A DNA stretch of 64,000 nucleotides from a virus. Both the position numbers and the translations under genes were made by a program. Shown piece after piece: positions 35,746 through 44,683 of the stretch. The notes below the pieces were generated by a model. That model was given only the letters and a program-made list of their open reading frames with translations, ran no database searches and was not told the DNA's origin. Position 1 is the first letter of the stretch, and every line of letters begins with the position of its first letter. Where the stretch lies: positions 1 through 64,000 of IMG/VR virus record IMGVR_UViG_3300034283_001460; one strand, given 5' to 3'.

Positions 35746-36138
35746 ATGAGTGAAGAGCAAGAAGGCGGAATGTCCGGAGTAAAGAAAACAATCCTAGGAG
35801 TCCTAGGAACAGCCGTTACCGGGATAGGTATCTGGGCTTCCACCCAGGTCAATACCATCCTAGGTATAGAAGATGAAGGAGCAGCTACTGAACAGGTAGC
35901 TCCTGTAGAGCAGTCTAACAATCAGAGCGTTAACGTCTCCGGTCCTGCTATTACTATTAATGTACCTGATCAGCAGCCTGCCAGAACCAATACTGTCATC
36001 AGAGAGACTGTTAGAGAGGTACCTGCTGCCCAGCCAGCTCCAGCTGCAGCTCCTGCAGAAGAGAAGAAAGAAACTCCTCAAGAGAGAATGGCTCGTCTTA
36101 AACAGAAGAAGGCTGACCAGGCCGGCGGTACGGAATGA
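35746..36138 (+). CDS. single-pass membrane protein with Pro/Ala-rich domain
   Basis: A 130-residue protein. One hydrophobic segment near residues 14-30 (ILGVLGTAVTGIGIWAS), then a Gln/Val/Pro/Ala-rich probably extended periplasmic stretch (QPAPAAAPAEE) and a charged helical end. The layout recalls an envelope-spanning adaptor such as a TonB-like linker, but no TonB domain is present. ATGA-coupled to the CsgG-like gene. Confidence 0.6.
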   Translation: MSEEQEGGMSGVKKTILGVLGTAVTGIGIWASTQVNTILGIEDEGAATEQVAPVEQSNNQSVNVSGPAITINVPDQQPARTNTVIRETVREVPAAQPAPAAAPAEEKKETPQERMARLKQKKADQAGGTE

Positions 36139-36875
36139 GAACTAGGAAGGACGAAATCCTTGAGAGCATTTTTGCTCCCGCAGGAATACTACTTGTAATC
36201 GCATCCTTGATGTTTGTCGGGACTATGGCTACGTCTTGCAAATCCTCGATTGGGGTGCAGCAGTACCAGGCCGAGTTTGAGAAAGCAGAACCTTTAAACT
36301 CTCTGCCAGCTTTTGCAGGTGAGAGACAGATCGTTCAGCTATCTAAGCTTAATGTCAATAAGGAGTTATGGGATATGTTTCCTGAGCTTAGAGACAAGAG
36401 AGTAGGGATGGGAGTATCAAATAGAATAATTGAGAACTTCGAACAGACAGGTCGCTTTAGCTACGCCGAAGAGAAAGAAGCAATACAGACTCAGATGCTA
36501 GATGCGTGGGAGACTGAATTAAATGGACTTAGCGATGGTAAAACTAAGCTTTCAATGGAAGGTATAGCTTTGCCGAAATACATCGTCTATGCTGAAATTT
36601 ATGACTTCTCTGTATCTTATGCCGAAACATACGATAAGGGAAAGACTAATAAGACTAACACCACCATCGTTGGTATTCAGATCAGGATGGTGAACGTTGA
36701 TAACTCCCAGTACATAGTTGCTTCAGGCCAAGGAACTTCAACTCAGGTAGGAGAAGGATTCTTTAAGAACCCTCAGATGGGCTTTGACGGTTCAACAGTA
36801 GGTGTTGCTACACAACGTGCGCTAGAGGTTGCGACAGTAAACCTTGTCAAGCGGATGGAAACTTATGGATGGTAG
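36135..36875 (+). CDS. CsgG-like outer-membrane lipoprotein
   Basis: A 246-residue exported protein. The signal ends MATSCKSS, with the lipidated Cys near residue 34. VGMGVSNRIIENFEQTGRF near 95, VYAEIYDFSVSY near 155 and VASGQGTSTQVG near 205 follow the CsgG/curli secretion channel family, which forms an outer-membrane ring pore. CsgG homologues have been noted in some marine phages. Here it lies in an operon with surface proteins and just before the lysis genes, so either export or outer-membrane permeabilisation is plausible. Confidence 0.72.
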   Translation: MRTRKDEILESIFAPAGILLVIASLMFVGTMATSCKSSIGVQQYQAEFEKAEPLNSLPAFAGERQIVQLSKLNVNKELWDMFPELRDKRVGMGVSNRIIENFEQTGRFSYAEEKEAIQTQMLDAWETELNGLSDGKTKLSMEGIALPKYIVYAEIYDFSVSYAETYDKGKTNKTNTTIVGIQIRMVNVDNSQYIVASGQGTSTQVGEGFFKNPQMGFDGSTVGVATQRALEVATVNLVKRMETYGW

Positions 36876-38412
36876 ATGGAGAATAGTCTTAATTTTTCTT
36901 CTTACAGGGTTTAAAGGGTTTAGTCAGTATATTTACAACTACACCGACCCGTGTACGGGGACGTTAAACTCTATTACTATCTCACAGCCCTCCGGGTCGG
37001 TGACTCTTTTTTATGCCGGGCAATATCAGACCTTCACAGCTACCCAGTTACAGTCTGGAGCCTTCGAGTTATGGGTACAGGGCATTAATGCAGCTGCTCC
37101 TGTTGGAAGCAACCCCTGCGCTGGAAATGGGGGTTCTATCGCAACTGGATCAAATGCTGCTATTGGAACTAATACGGTCAATAACGTATCAGGCATAGTC
37201 GGTATTGCAGCCAACATTGGCGGGAGTATAGGATCTTCCTCTATCCCGGGTGGAGGCATGGCCGGAAGCGGTAACTCTAATTCTAATTCAAATGACAATG
37301 GTACGAATTCTTCTGGTAGCGGTTCTAGTGGTTCTGGGAATGGTGGTGGTGGTGCTGGGACTGGCTCCGGTGGTTCCGGATCAGGCTCTACAGGTAGCGG
37401 AGGGAGCACTGGGGGGAGTGGCGGTAGCGGTAGTACTGGTGGCGGTGGCTCTAGCTCGGGTTCTGGGGGAGGTTCCGGAGGAGGTTCAGGAACTGGAGGC
37501 TCTGGTTCTTCAGGCGGCTCAGGCTCAGGCGGTTCGGGATCGGGTGGTTCAGGATCAGGTCAACCTTCCTCCGGTCAGGGTGAAGGCGGCGGAGGATCTA
37601 TTCCATCTTCGGGCGGAGGCGGCTCAACAGAAGGCGGTGGTGCAGATGCAGGAGCAGTCGGAGGCCAGGAAAATACAACCTCAGCATCGGGTGGTGAATC
37701 CGAAAGTTCATCCAGTGGTGGTGGAGGCGGTAAAGGAGGTGGCGGTGGCCAAAAACAAAAAAGCAGGCAAGAAAAAGTAGGCAGAGGAGCTCTCATAGGT
37801 TCCGGTGACTTTGTCGCTATCAGGAACTCCGGCAACATCAGGGACACAGGTCAAGATAATTTTAGGTTCAACTCCTCTATCACCCATGTCAATACCAAGC
37901 AAAACTTTATCAAAGGAGTTAATCTGAATTACACTACCGGTGAGAATGTCCTGAATACTACTCTATACGGTTCTTACAAACATAAAGGGTTTATGGGGGT
38001 ATTCTCTAATTCGGTGATGAGTAACTTTAAGACCGATTGGTTCAATACAGTCACTGCTCTAACAGCTCAAAAGGCAGGTCCTGTAACGATGATGGCAGGG
38101 ACTAACTTTACGGCCGGGCAGCTGGGGAAGAGCTGGTTCCAGAACTGGTCTTTGATCGGAGGAGGGTTCACTAACTTTAAAGGAGGTAGGACGGTAAGCG
38201 GGAACTTAATGATGCTGGGGGTTTACTCTCCTTACATCTTTTACTACCAAGGCCAGTGGTACAGTTCAGGGATGCTGCTGGTACCTCTTGCTAACATAGA
38301 CTTTAAACTAACAGATAAATTTAAATGGAGTATATCTTTCTCTGGTGCCTATCAGTGGAATGCAGAAATACTTAACTACCAGATATCAACAGGAACAAAA
38401 ATGTTATTATGA
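36865..38412 (+). CDS. Gly/Ser-rich exported protein with C-terminal beta domain
   Basis: Start chosen at ATG 36865 because it opens a signal peptide (MDGRWRIVLIFLLTGFKGFS). Residues about 125-300 are low complexity, almost only Gly and Ser with some Thr, Asn and Glu; the following ~200 residues alternate polar/hydrophobic (GVNLNYTTGENVLNTTLYGS, FMGVFSNSVM, LTDKFKWSISFSGAYQW), typical of outer-membrane beta strands. The beta end shares a LTDKF motif with the next protein. Probably an outer-membrane anchored protein with a flexible linker. 515 residues. Confidence 0.68.
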   Translation: MDGRWRIVLIFLLTGFKGFSQYIYNYTDPCTGTLNSITISQPSGSVTLFYAGQYQTFTATQLQSGAFELWVQGINAAAPVGSNPCAGNGGSIATGSNAAIGTNTVNNVSGIVGIAANIGGSIGSSSIPGGGMAGSGNSNSNSNDNGTNSSGSGSSGSGNGGGGAGTGSGGSGSGSTGSGGSTGGSGGSGSTGGGGSSSGSGGGSGGGSGTGGSGSSGGSGSGGSGSGGSGSGQPSSGQGEGGGGSIPSSGGGGSTEGGGADAGAVGGQENTTSASGGESESSSSGGGGGKGGGGGQKQKSRQEKVGRGALIGSGDFVAIRNSGNIRDTGQDNFRFNSSITHVNTKQNFIKGVNLNYTTGENVLNTTLYGSYKHKGFMGVFSNSVMSNFKTDWFNTVTALTAQKAGPVTMMAGTNFTAGQLGKSWFQNWSLIGGGFTNFKGGRTVSGNLMMLGVYSPYIFYYQGQWYSSGMLLVPLANIDFKLTDKFKWSISFSGAYQWNAEILNYQISTGTKMLL

Positions 38413-39221
38413 AAAACTTAGTACTACTAGCTCTACTACCTTTAAACATATTAGCTCAGACTTCCGAGAATACTCAGACTATATCCGATGTTACTTCAAT
38501 ACAGTATATTGATTTTGACAACGATGTTATGAGTAGCTCCAACGTATCGGTTGGGTACCTAGGTGATATGAGGATATTGAGTTACAACCTAACCTATGAA
38601 TGGGGTAAAGAGAATGTAACAAATGGAATATTTGCATCCAATACTCCTTTCTTCAAGTACACCAAAGTAGGGTACAGTCATAGTAGGTCTAAAACTCTTA
38701 AGAATATAGATAGAACAACCTCATACGGAATGACGGTATCAGCATTTGCCGATCATTCGGCTGTAGCAATAAGCCCTTATTTTAATCAGATTTACGAGTT
38801 TAGAAATAATACCAAACTTGGATACACTCTCTTTATCAGAGACAATACTCACGATGATTTTTATTTGTTTGAGCAATTTTATCCTGCTGCATCCTATACA
38901 AAATACAGTGGGATGCTCATAGCAATGAAAGAATTTGAATATAAGAGATTTGTATTAGGACCCGAATTATTCTTACTATCTTCTATAAGAACACACTATT
39001 TTAATTTAGATGACTTTGAAGGCGCATTAGATATTTGGTACTGGGATAATTTCAACCTTAGTGCATACTACGGCTCTTCAGTAAAATATAAACTGACTGA
39101 CAAATTTATGTTCGGGACTAAACTTAGAAGCTGCTACACCTACTCTCCTTCAGATAAAACTATTGGGTTTCGTAAGGCAACTCCCTATATACTTTCAATA
39201 GGTTGTAATTATGATTTTTAA
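38409..39221 (+). CDS. outer-membrane beta-barrel-like protein
   Basis: A 270-residue exported protein: signal peptide MKNLVLLALLPLNILAQ and then short alternating beta strands ending in SIGCNYDF, a C-terminal aromatic typical of barrel proteins. It shares the YKLTDKF...K strand motif with the preceding gene's C terminus, so the two are probably related. ATGA-coupled upstream; overlaps the lectin gene by 11 bases. Confidence 0.66.
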   Translation: MKNLVLLALLPLNILAQTSENTQTISDVTSIQYIDFDNDVMSSSNVSVGYLGDMRILSYNLTYEWGKENVTNGIFASNTPFFKYTKVGYSHSRSKTLKNIDRTTSYGMTVSAFADHSAVAISPYFNQIYEFRNNTKLGYTLFIRDNTHDDFYLFEQFYPAASYTKYSGMLIAMKEFEYKRFVLGPELFLLSSIRTHYFNLDDFEGALDIWYWDNFNLSAYYGSSVKYKLTDKFMFGTKLRSCYTYSPSDKTIGFRKATPYILSIGCNYDF

Positions 39222-40200
39222 ATTGAAAATACTACTCCTACTGATTCTACCTCTATCTCTGATAGGGCAAACATTTACCCACTCAGGTACTATCAGAACT
39301 GATGCAGGAGCCGGAATACCAGGAGTAACAGTCAAACTTTACAAGAGAGTTACACCTACTATTACAGGATTTACAAATCAGCAGAATTACAACGGCCACT
39401 CCTACTATAGGTCAACAGGTTCAGCATTTTGGTTAACAGCCAAAGCTGCTTGTGAGAATATGGGTGGACACCTAGTAACAGTAACTTCGGCAGCTGAAAA
39501 TAGCTTTATTTTTAATCTATGGCCATCCGGCTGGATTGGACTAACAGACGAAGTAACGGAAGGACAATGGAGATGGGTAACAGGAGAACCTTATTCATAT
39601 TCTTCTTGGAATCCTGGAGAGCCAAACAACGCAGGTAATGAAGACTACGTTCAGTTTGTTGGTAGTGGTAGATGGAATGACCTACCAAACAACCAGAGTT
39701 TACCTTACGTACTAGAGTTTGAATACATAGTTACAACAACAGCCTGGGCTGTGGATGCAACATCAATCACAAATGCTAATGGACAATACTCTTTCAGCCG
39801 CCCAACCAATCCTTCAGTGGAATGGTACATTGAAGTAGTAGTGCCTACAGTCTCTTCTAATTTATCTACCGCAGACTTTGATGGACCCGGTGATGTGGTG
39901 TTAGGAAAGACAGCATTAAAGCCTTTCCATTACCATAAGTACGATTTGAATAATGACAGCAAGCTCACAGTAGGAGATATTTGTTGGATAGCAGATGTAA
40001 TAAACGGAGCACCTTTTATAAAAAATACTCTACTCTTTACAAACTCACAATGGACTAGCTTGAACACAGGGACGGCTGATCTCAGAAGCACCATCCCAGG
40101 TACCACCGGTGCATTTACCTTCACACCAACCTCAGGAGGAACAAACAACTTCTATTTATTATCATCTGGATATTACAACCAAGCTACCCTCCAATACTAA
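39211..40200 (+). CDS. secreted C-type lectin-domain protein
   Basis: A 329-residue exported protein. Signal peptide MIFKLKILLLLILPLSLIGQ; an N-terminal beta-sandwich repeat (TIRTDAGAGIPGVTVKLYKR); then a C-type lectin domain from about residue 60 with WIGLTDEV, W.W..GEP, WNPGEPNN and RWNDLP, i.e. the EPN motif associated with mannose-type sugars and the WND calcium motif; finally a dockerin-like YDLNNDSKLTVGD. It probably binds a glycan at the host surface or on neighbouring cells. Confidence 0.8.
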   Translation: MIFKLKILLLLILPLSLIGQTFTHSGTIRTDAGAGIPGVTVKLYKRVTPTITGFTNQQNYNGHSYYRSTGSAFWLTAKAACENMGGHLVTVTSAAENSFIFNLWPSGWIGLTDEVTEGQWRWVTGEPYSYSSWNPGEPNNAGNEDYVQFVGSGRWNDLPNNQSLPYVLEFEYIVTTTAWAVDATSITNANGQYSFSRPTNPSVEWYIEVVVPTVSSNLSTADFDGPGDVVLGKTALKPFHYHKYDLNNDSKLTVGDICWIADVINGAPFIKNTLLFTNSQWTSLNTGTADLRSTIPGTTGAFTFTPTSGGTNNFYLLSSGYYNQATLQY

Positions 40201-40209
40201 TTTACTATT

Positions 40210-40632
40210 ATGATAAATCCAATCCTTGCCATGTGCTTCTACGTAGCTAGCGTAACTTCGAATGCTAACCTAGCCGGTATCGACAATCAAAAATTTACTT
40301 TCGGACTAAGACAGATCACCGAGGACGTTCTCAATGAAAGAGGTAATCCTTTGTGCGACCAAAGCGATAAAAATGCTAGCCCGGTTTACGTTACGGTGAC
40401 TGAAATTAAAGCACCTACTCAAGGTATCAGAGTAGGACCTTTTGAGTTTAAGCAGAAGAAAACAATCGTTGAAGTAGATATCGCAATAGGTTCGACAGTC
40501 CACCACGGAGTAGGTAGAGCTAATACAAACGTTGCTGCTACGCTAATGCAGCTCCAGGATGAGACTCTTGCATTCGAAAGAACAGAATTTTCAGTAGCTG
40601 TTAAGAAAGCTATCGTTGACGCCCTAAAGTAG
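40210..40632 (+). CDS. hypothetical protein, CsgG-neighbour
   Basis: A 140-residue protein with a hydrophobic start (INPILAMCFYVASV) that may be a weak signal. VYVTVTEIKAPTQG and VEVDIAIGS...GVGRANTNV recall the repeated strands of CsgG-like proteins, but the match is weak. Last gene of the surface operon. Function unknown. Confidence 0.5.
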   Translation: MINPILAMCFYVASVTSNANLAGIDNQKFTFGLRQITEDVLNERGNPLCDQSDKNASPVYVTVTEIKAPTQGIRVGPFEFKQKKTIVEVDIAIGSTVHHGVGRANTNVAATLMQLQDETLAFERTEFSVAVKKAIVDALK

Positions 40633-40709
40633 GTCTATTTATATCAAAGGGTTGCCGTAAATTGTTTTCTTAATTAGTTCTACAAGTTTAACTTTTTAAA
40701 TAAAAATTT

Positions 40710-40952
40710 ATGGCATTTTGGGACATTTTTAAAGATAAAAATGACTTCAACGAGAAGACAATCGTTGGCTTTTTATCATTCTCGGTGATGGCTATCTTCG
40801 CAGGAGCAGACATAGTAACAGGTATTTTAGGTAACCAACTGGTAATCAGCGATACAATCTTTAATTCATTTGTAATGATTACGCTAGGTGCATTTGGTAT
40901 TGCAGAGGCAGGAAAGATTTTCGGAGGAAAGAAAGAAGAGAATAACGATTAA
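40710..40952 (+). CDS. small two-pass membrane protein, possible holin
   Basis: An 80-residue protein with two hydrophobic segments (about residues 17-40 and 48-68) and a charged C terminus (GGKKEENND). Position 10 bases before the endolysin suggests a holin or pinholin; another holin-like gene follows the endolysin, so the roles may be split. A weak TTG-containing sequence at 40653 may serve as promoter. Confidence 0.55.
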   Translation: MAFWDIFKDKNDFNEKTIVGFLSFSVMAIFAGADIVTGILGNQLVISDTIFNSFVMITLGAFGIAEAGKIFGGKKEENND

Positions 40953-40962
40953 AAATTAGATT

Positions 40963-41574
40963 ATGAGCTTAAAAAGTTTACAAGAGAAGATGGGTATAGC
41001 TGCTGACGGCGCTTTTGGTCCCGGAACAATGAAGAAAGCAATGGAGTTTTATAAGTTGACTCCAGTGAGAGCAGCTCACTTCTTCGCTCAAACAGCCCAC
41101 GAAACAGGAGGCTTCAAAGCATTTTCAGAGAACCTAAACTACTCCGCCCAAGGCCTGCAAGGTATCTTCGGCAAGTACTTCCCCGGTAACCTCGAAGAGT
41201 CTTACGCCCGCCAGCCTGAAAAGATTGCAAACCGAGTCTACGCCGACAGGATGGGCAACGGAGCTGAAGCATCAGGAGATGGATACAAGTTCAGAGGCAG
41301 AGGAGCTCTTCAGTTGACTGGTAAAGCCAACTACGAAGCATTTGCAAAGTACTTAGGCAATGACGAGGTCTTGACTAACCCTGATACGGTTGCAACTAAG
41401 TATGCTTTCGAATCAGCTATGTTTTTCTTTGAAAGAAATAAGCTATGGACTATCTGTGATAAGGGCATCAACGATGCAGCTATCCTAGAGCTCACCAAGC
41501 GCATCAACGGCGGTACTCACGGACTTGAAGACAGAAATGCCAAGACCAAGAAGTACTTCGAGTACGTAAAGTAA
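40963..41574 (+). CDS. GH19 (chitinase/lysozyme-type) endolysin
   Basis: A 203-residue peptidoglycan hydrolase. A short peptidoglycan-binding-like N terminus (SLKSLQEKMGIAADGAFGPG) leads into the GH19 fold: RAAHFFAQTAHETGGF (catalytic Glu) near residue 39, then FRGRGALQLTGKANYEAF near 108 and FWERNKLW-like FFFERNKLW. No signal peptide, so release needs a holin. TAATG-coupled to the next gene. Confidence 0.92.
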   Translation: MSLKSLQEKMGIAADGAFGPGTMKKAMEFYKLTPVRAAHFFAQTAHETGGFKAFSENLNYSAQGLQGIFGKYFPGNLEESYARQPEKIANRVYADRMGNGAEASGDGYKFRGRGALQLTGKANYEAFAKYLGNDEVLTNPDTVATKYAFESAMFFFERNKLWTICDKGINDAAILELTKRINGGTHGLEDRNAKTKKYFEYVK

Positions 41575-41990
41575 TGAAACAAACTGCCATCTTTCTTTCC
41601 ATCACCACTTCTCTTTCATTCGGCTGCTCTTATTTTCTAGAGCTGACAATGGGTAATTTTGAGCAGTATCTTGCTCTGATTGCTGTAGTGTTTGTGGATG
41701 GGTTCTTCGGAATTATAGCCGGGATCAAGAGAGAGGGCTTCAAGACCTTTAAGGCTGTGAAGGTGCTGCAGAGAGCAATAACTTGGGTGGTGCTGCTGAC
41801 TGTCATACTGATGGTAGAGAAAGGATTTGCAGGTACCAGTTGGTTATCTGAAACCATTATCGTACCTTTCATACTTCTACAGCTTATAAGTGCTCTTAAG
41901 AATGCTTCGATGTCAGGCTACATTCAGATAGGGGATCTAAATAAGATCTTAGATCGAATAGATCCTCACAAAGGAGAAAGAAAAGAATAA
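41574..41990 (+). CDS. phage holin (holin-4/toxin-secretion family-like)
   Basis: A 138-residue membrane protein with three or four hydrophobic segments. AVVFVDGFFGIIAGIKREGF near residue 38 is the D.F.GI..A.K signature of the phage holin 4 family. It overlaps the endolysin stop by one base, the classical lysis pairing. The unit is closed by a terminator at 41999-42015. Confidence 0.82.
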   Translation: MKQTAIFLSITTSLSFGCSYFLELTMGNFEQYLALIAVVFVDGFFGIIAGIKREGFKTFKAVKVLQRAITWVVLLTVILMVEKGFAGTSWLSETIIVPFILLQLISALKNASMSGYIQIGDLNKILDRIDPHKGERKE

Positions 41991-41998
41991 AAGATAAG

Positions 41999-42015
41999 GC
42001 CCTTACGGGCTTTTT
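41999..42015 (+). terminator. intrinsic terminator after lysis genes
   Basis: GCCC-TTAC-GGGC followed by TTTTT. Confidence 0.75.
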
Positions 42016-42028
42016 CTATTTATAATAT

Positions 42029-43126
42029 ATGCAGAAGTTAAAGCCATACCTCTTCCCAATACTTGTAGGACTATCAGCACTATCAGTCTCTGCATCCGCT
42101 GCATTTTATTCTGTTAGTGGATTAACTAAGTTATTTGCTGGCGCCGCTCTAGAAGTAGCAATCATGGCCGGCTCTCTCGAAGTAGCTAAACTAGTAACAG
42201 CTTCTTTATTATACCAGTATTGGGATAAATTAAATAAAGGGCTGCGAACATACCTTGCAGTTGCTACTGTAGTGCTTATTATTATAACTTCTATGGGCAT
42301 CTACGGCTTCTTATCAGCCGCTTATCAAGAAACAGCTAACAAAGCCAGCAATATTGACGCTAAAATTGCCCTTATAGAGACAAAGAGGGATAACATAAAG
42401 GAGCAGCTAGCAGTATATGCCTCTGAAAAAGAGTCTATCAACAGAGCGGTGAGTGATTTAAGAGCAGGACTAGCTAACAATGTTATACGATATAAGGATA
42501 AAGACGGGAACCTTATTACTACTACATCTTCTGCTACTAGAACAGCTTTAGAAAAACAGTTAGACCAGGCTATAGGGAGACAAGCTGCAATTAACGCTAA
42601 GGTAGATAAGTTTAACGATCAACTTTTTACATATGAAACTGATATAGTAAGTACTAATACCGGTAATGAGACAGCCGGGGAGCTAGGCCCATTAAAGTAT
42701 CTATCAGGATTAACAGGAGTACCGATGGATAAGATTATAAATGCTTTGCTTTTAATTATAATTTTTGTATTTGATCCCCTAGCAATTTCACTAGTAGTAG
42801 CAGCTAATTTTGCATTTACCCAGATTAAATTAAAGATTAAAGAAGAGGAGGAAGTACCTGAAAGTCTTCCTATATTAGAAGGAGAAAGTATTCAAGAACT
42901 ACACCAAGAAGACCTAGCTATAGAACAGCCACCAGCTGCCCCTTCTAAAACATACTCAGGAGACAGTTATCAAAAATTAGCTCGACAACCCGGTCACTAT
43001 TACAAAGACATGAAAATTGAGAAAGTAGTAAATAAGGCTGGACGTACTTGGGATATTGTTGTAGGAGATAAGAGATACAAGATAGATAAAAGAGATATAG
43101 AAATAGTAAGTAGGCTCAAAGAATAG
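42029..43126 (+). CDS. membrane protein with periplasmic coiled coil
   Basis: A 365-residue protein. Two N-terminal membrane segments (about residues 10-50) plus another near 75-95, a long charged coiled-coil region (110-205, IALIETKRDNIKEQLA, LEKQLDQAIGRQAAIN), a fourth membrane segment near 235-260, and a ~100-residue cytoplasmic tail ending in a small basic domain (VNKAGRTWDIVVGDKRYKID). Seen repeatedly in phages of this host group; function unknown. Confidence 0.6.
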   Translation: MQKLKPYLFPILVGLSALSVSASAAFYSVSGLTKLFAGAALEVAIMAGSLEVAKLVTASLLYQYWDKLNKGLRTYLAVATVVLIIITSMGIYGFLSAAYQETANKASNIDAKIALIETKRDNIKEQLAVYASEKESINRAVSDLRAGLANNVIRYKDKDGNLITTTSSATRTALEKQLDQAIGRQAAINAKVDKFNDQLFTYETDIVSTNTGNETAGELGPLKYLSGLTGVPMDKIINALLLIIIFVFDPLAISLVVAANFAFTQIKLKIKEEEEVPESLPILEGESIQELHQEDLAIEQPPAAPSKTYSGDSYQKLARQPGHYYKDMKIEKVVNKAGRTWDIVVGDKRYKIDKRDIEIVSRLKE

Positions 43127-43157
43127 TTGAACTTCTAAGCAAAAGTTCGTATATTAA
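43127..43157 (+). promoter_or_regulatory. Bacteroidota-type promoter
   Basis: TTG 43127-43129, 20 bases, TATATTAA 43150-43157 preceded by TTCG; ATG at 43162. Confidence 0.7.
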
Positions 43158-43161
43158 GGTT

Positions 43162-43521
43162 ATGAATGATAAGAAAGTTACTGCTCAAGCGAGCGCCGTT
43201 GAGATTCTAAAGAAAGAATACCCGACCATCTATAACGGATATACTCAGATCCAGCAAGAGCAACTAGAACTCTTTGCTAAGAAGCACCTTGATTACGGGA
43301 TGCATAACATCACTGCAGGCACCCAGCTCGCTACTGAAGATGAGATTGGCTTTGCTCTGACCGGGCTCTGGTATCGGATCTCCGATAAAGTAAGCCGATG
43401 GAAGAATCTGCTTATTAATCGACGAAGTGTTCAGAACGAATCCTTGATGGATACTTACCAGGACCTGGCTAACTACGGCATCATAGCTCAGTTAGTAGCT
43501 AGGGGGATGTGGAAGAAGTAA
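43162..43521 (+). CDS. DUF1599/nucleotide-modification-associated domain protein
   Basis: A 119-residue protein. ELFAKKHLDYGMHNI near residue 36, GFALTGLWYRISDKVSRWKNLL near 66, and ESLMDTYQDLANYGIIAQLV near 95 match the DUF1599 (Nmad1) pattern described with phage base-modification genes. The exact activity is not established. With 7-deazaguanine genes elsewhere in the genome, a role in modified-nucleotide metabolism is plausible. Near-leaderless from its own promoter. Confidence 0.75.
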   Translation: MNDKKVTAQASAVEILKKEYPTIYNGYTQIQQEQLELFAKKHLDYGMHNITAGTQLATEDEIGFALTGLWYRISDKVSRWKNLLINRRSVQNESLMDTYQDLANYGIIAQLVARGMWKK

Positions 43522-43522
43522 G

Positions 43523-44461
43523 ATGGCAAAAAAGAAACTTCCTAAGGAGGTAAGCCTGGTTCGTGAATATGAAGTAGAGAAGTACGACACGAAGGAGAAT
43601 AAAAACATCTCCTACAGTCAATACTCAATCTACAGTACGTGTCCACATCAGTGGTACCTTTCGTATCCGAAAAAGCTAGCACCTTATACTCCTAGCATCC
43701 ATACTGTCTTCGGGACTGCACTTCATGAGACAGTCCAGAACTGGCTTGATGTACTTTTTAATGAGTCCGTGAAAGCTTCTAATGAGATCGATCTACCGGC
43801 CTATCTTATGGACCGGTTAAAGAAGACTTACAAGAAGGAGAGGTTTAGTAACGGAAACAAAGACTTCACCACTCCAGCTCAGCTCCAGGAATTCCACAAC
43901 GACGGAATAGCGATACTAGACTACCTAAAAAAGAAACGAGCTATCTACTTTAGCACCAAGGGCACATACTTAGTAGGGGTAGAGATTCCGCTTATCCAGA
44001 AGCTTAAACCCGGGCTATACTTCAAAGCCTACCTGGACTTAGTCTTCTTTAACGAAGTTACAGGAAAGTATTTGATATTAGATATCAAGACTTCGACCAA
44101 GGGATGGAGTGACTATGAGAAGAAAAGCGATACTAAGATCTCTCAGATTCTATTCTATAAAGAATTCTTCGCCCAGCAGTTCGGTACTGATGTAGATAGC
44201 ATCAACGTAGAATTTTTTATCGTTAGAAGGAAAATATTTGAAGGAGGGGAGTTCGTACCTAAGAGGGTGCAGCAATTCCGACCTGCTTCAGGAAAGATCA
44301 AAAGAGGACAGGTGATGTCTGGTTTGAATAGGTTTGTGGAGGAAGCCTTTAATAACTCCGGTGAATATATAGAAAAAGATTTTACTAAGAACGCATCAAA
44401 GAACAACTGTAGATTCTGTCCATTTAACAAAAGCCCTCTCTGCAATGCAGCTATTCTGTAG
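43523..44461 (+). CDS. PD-(D/E)XK nuclease with iron-sulfur cluster (RecB/Cas4-like)
   Basis: A 312-residue nuclease. SQYSIYSTCPHQWYLSY near residue 30 has the first cluster Cys, VFGTALHETVQNWL near 65 the conserved His, KAYLDLVFF near 170 the Asp and ILDIKTSTKGW near 188 the D-x-K core. The C terminus (NNCRFCPFNKSPLC near 298) supplies three cluster cysteines. This is the RecB-family 4Fe-4S exonuclease arrangement, used in DNA end processing or recombination. One base after the previous gene. Confidence 0.85.
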   Translation: MAKKKLPKEVSLVREYEVEKYDTKENKNISYSQYSIYSTCPHQWYLSYPKKLAPYTPSIHTVFGTALHETVQNWLDVLFNESVKASNEIDLPAYLMDRLKKTYKKERFSNGNKDFTTPAQLQEFHNDGIAILDYLKKKRAIYFSTKGTYLVGVEIPLIQKLKPGLYFKAYLDLVFFNEVTGKYLILDIKTSTKGWSDYEKKSDTKISQILFYKEFFAQQFGTDVDSINVEFFIVRRKIFEGGEFVPKRVQQFRPASGKIKRGQVMSGLNRFVEEAFNNSGEYIEKDFTKNASKNNCRFCPFNKSPLCNAAIL

Positions 44462-44500
44462 CCACAGCCTATTTATATATGTATATATAAAACAAAGGCT

Positions 44501-44683
44501 ATGGACAACAAAAAGCTGACAAGCGTCAAAGTAGAGCAGCAGTTATTCGATGAGTTTAAAGTTCAATGCGTACGCTATAAATTTTCATTCCAAAAGTTGG
44601 CAGATAGAGCGATCTTTTTCTATCTTACGGATGATACGTTTAGAAACAAAGTACATAATCAGAACGATTTAAACATAAAATAA
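44501..44683 (+). CDS. ribbon-helix-helix-like small protein
   Basis: A 60-residue protein. SVKVEQQLFDEFKVQCVRYK followed by SFQKLADRAIFFYL has the strand-helix-helix pattern of RHH (CopG/Arc) regulators. AT-rich TATATATGTATATATAAA precedes it. It may regulate the glycan island, since it is coupled to the first glycosyltransferase gene (one base shared). Confidence 0.6.
   Translation: MDNKKLTSVKVEQQLFDEFKVQCVRYKFSFQKLADRAIFFYLTDDTFRNKVHNQNDLNIK

Noticed and set aside
37250-37780. Alternative reading frame of about 176 codons across the Gly/Ser tract
   Set aside because: Produced by the repetitive GC-rich DNA; the main frame has a signal peptide, continues into a beta domain and couples to its neighbours.
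39211-40200. Diversity-generating retroelement target (C-type lectin fold)
   Set aside because: No reverse transcriptase or template repeat in the window, and the domain is the calcium-binding EPN/WND type rather than the usual variable-repeat end.
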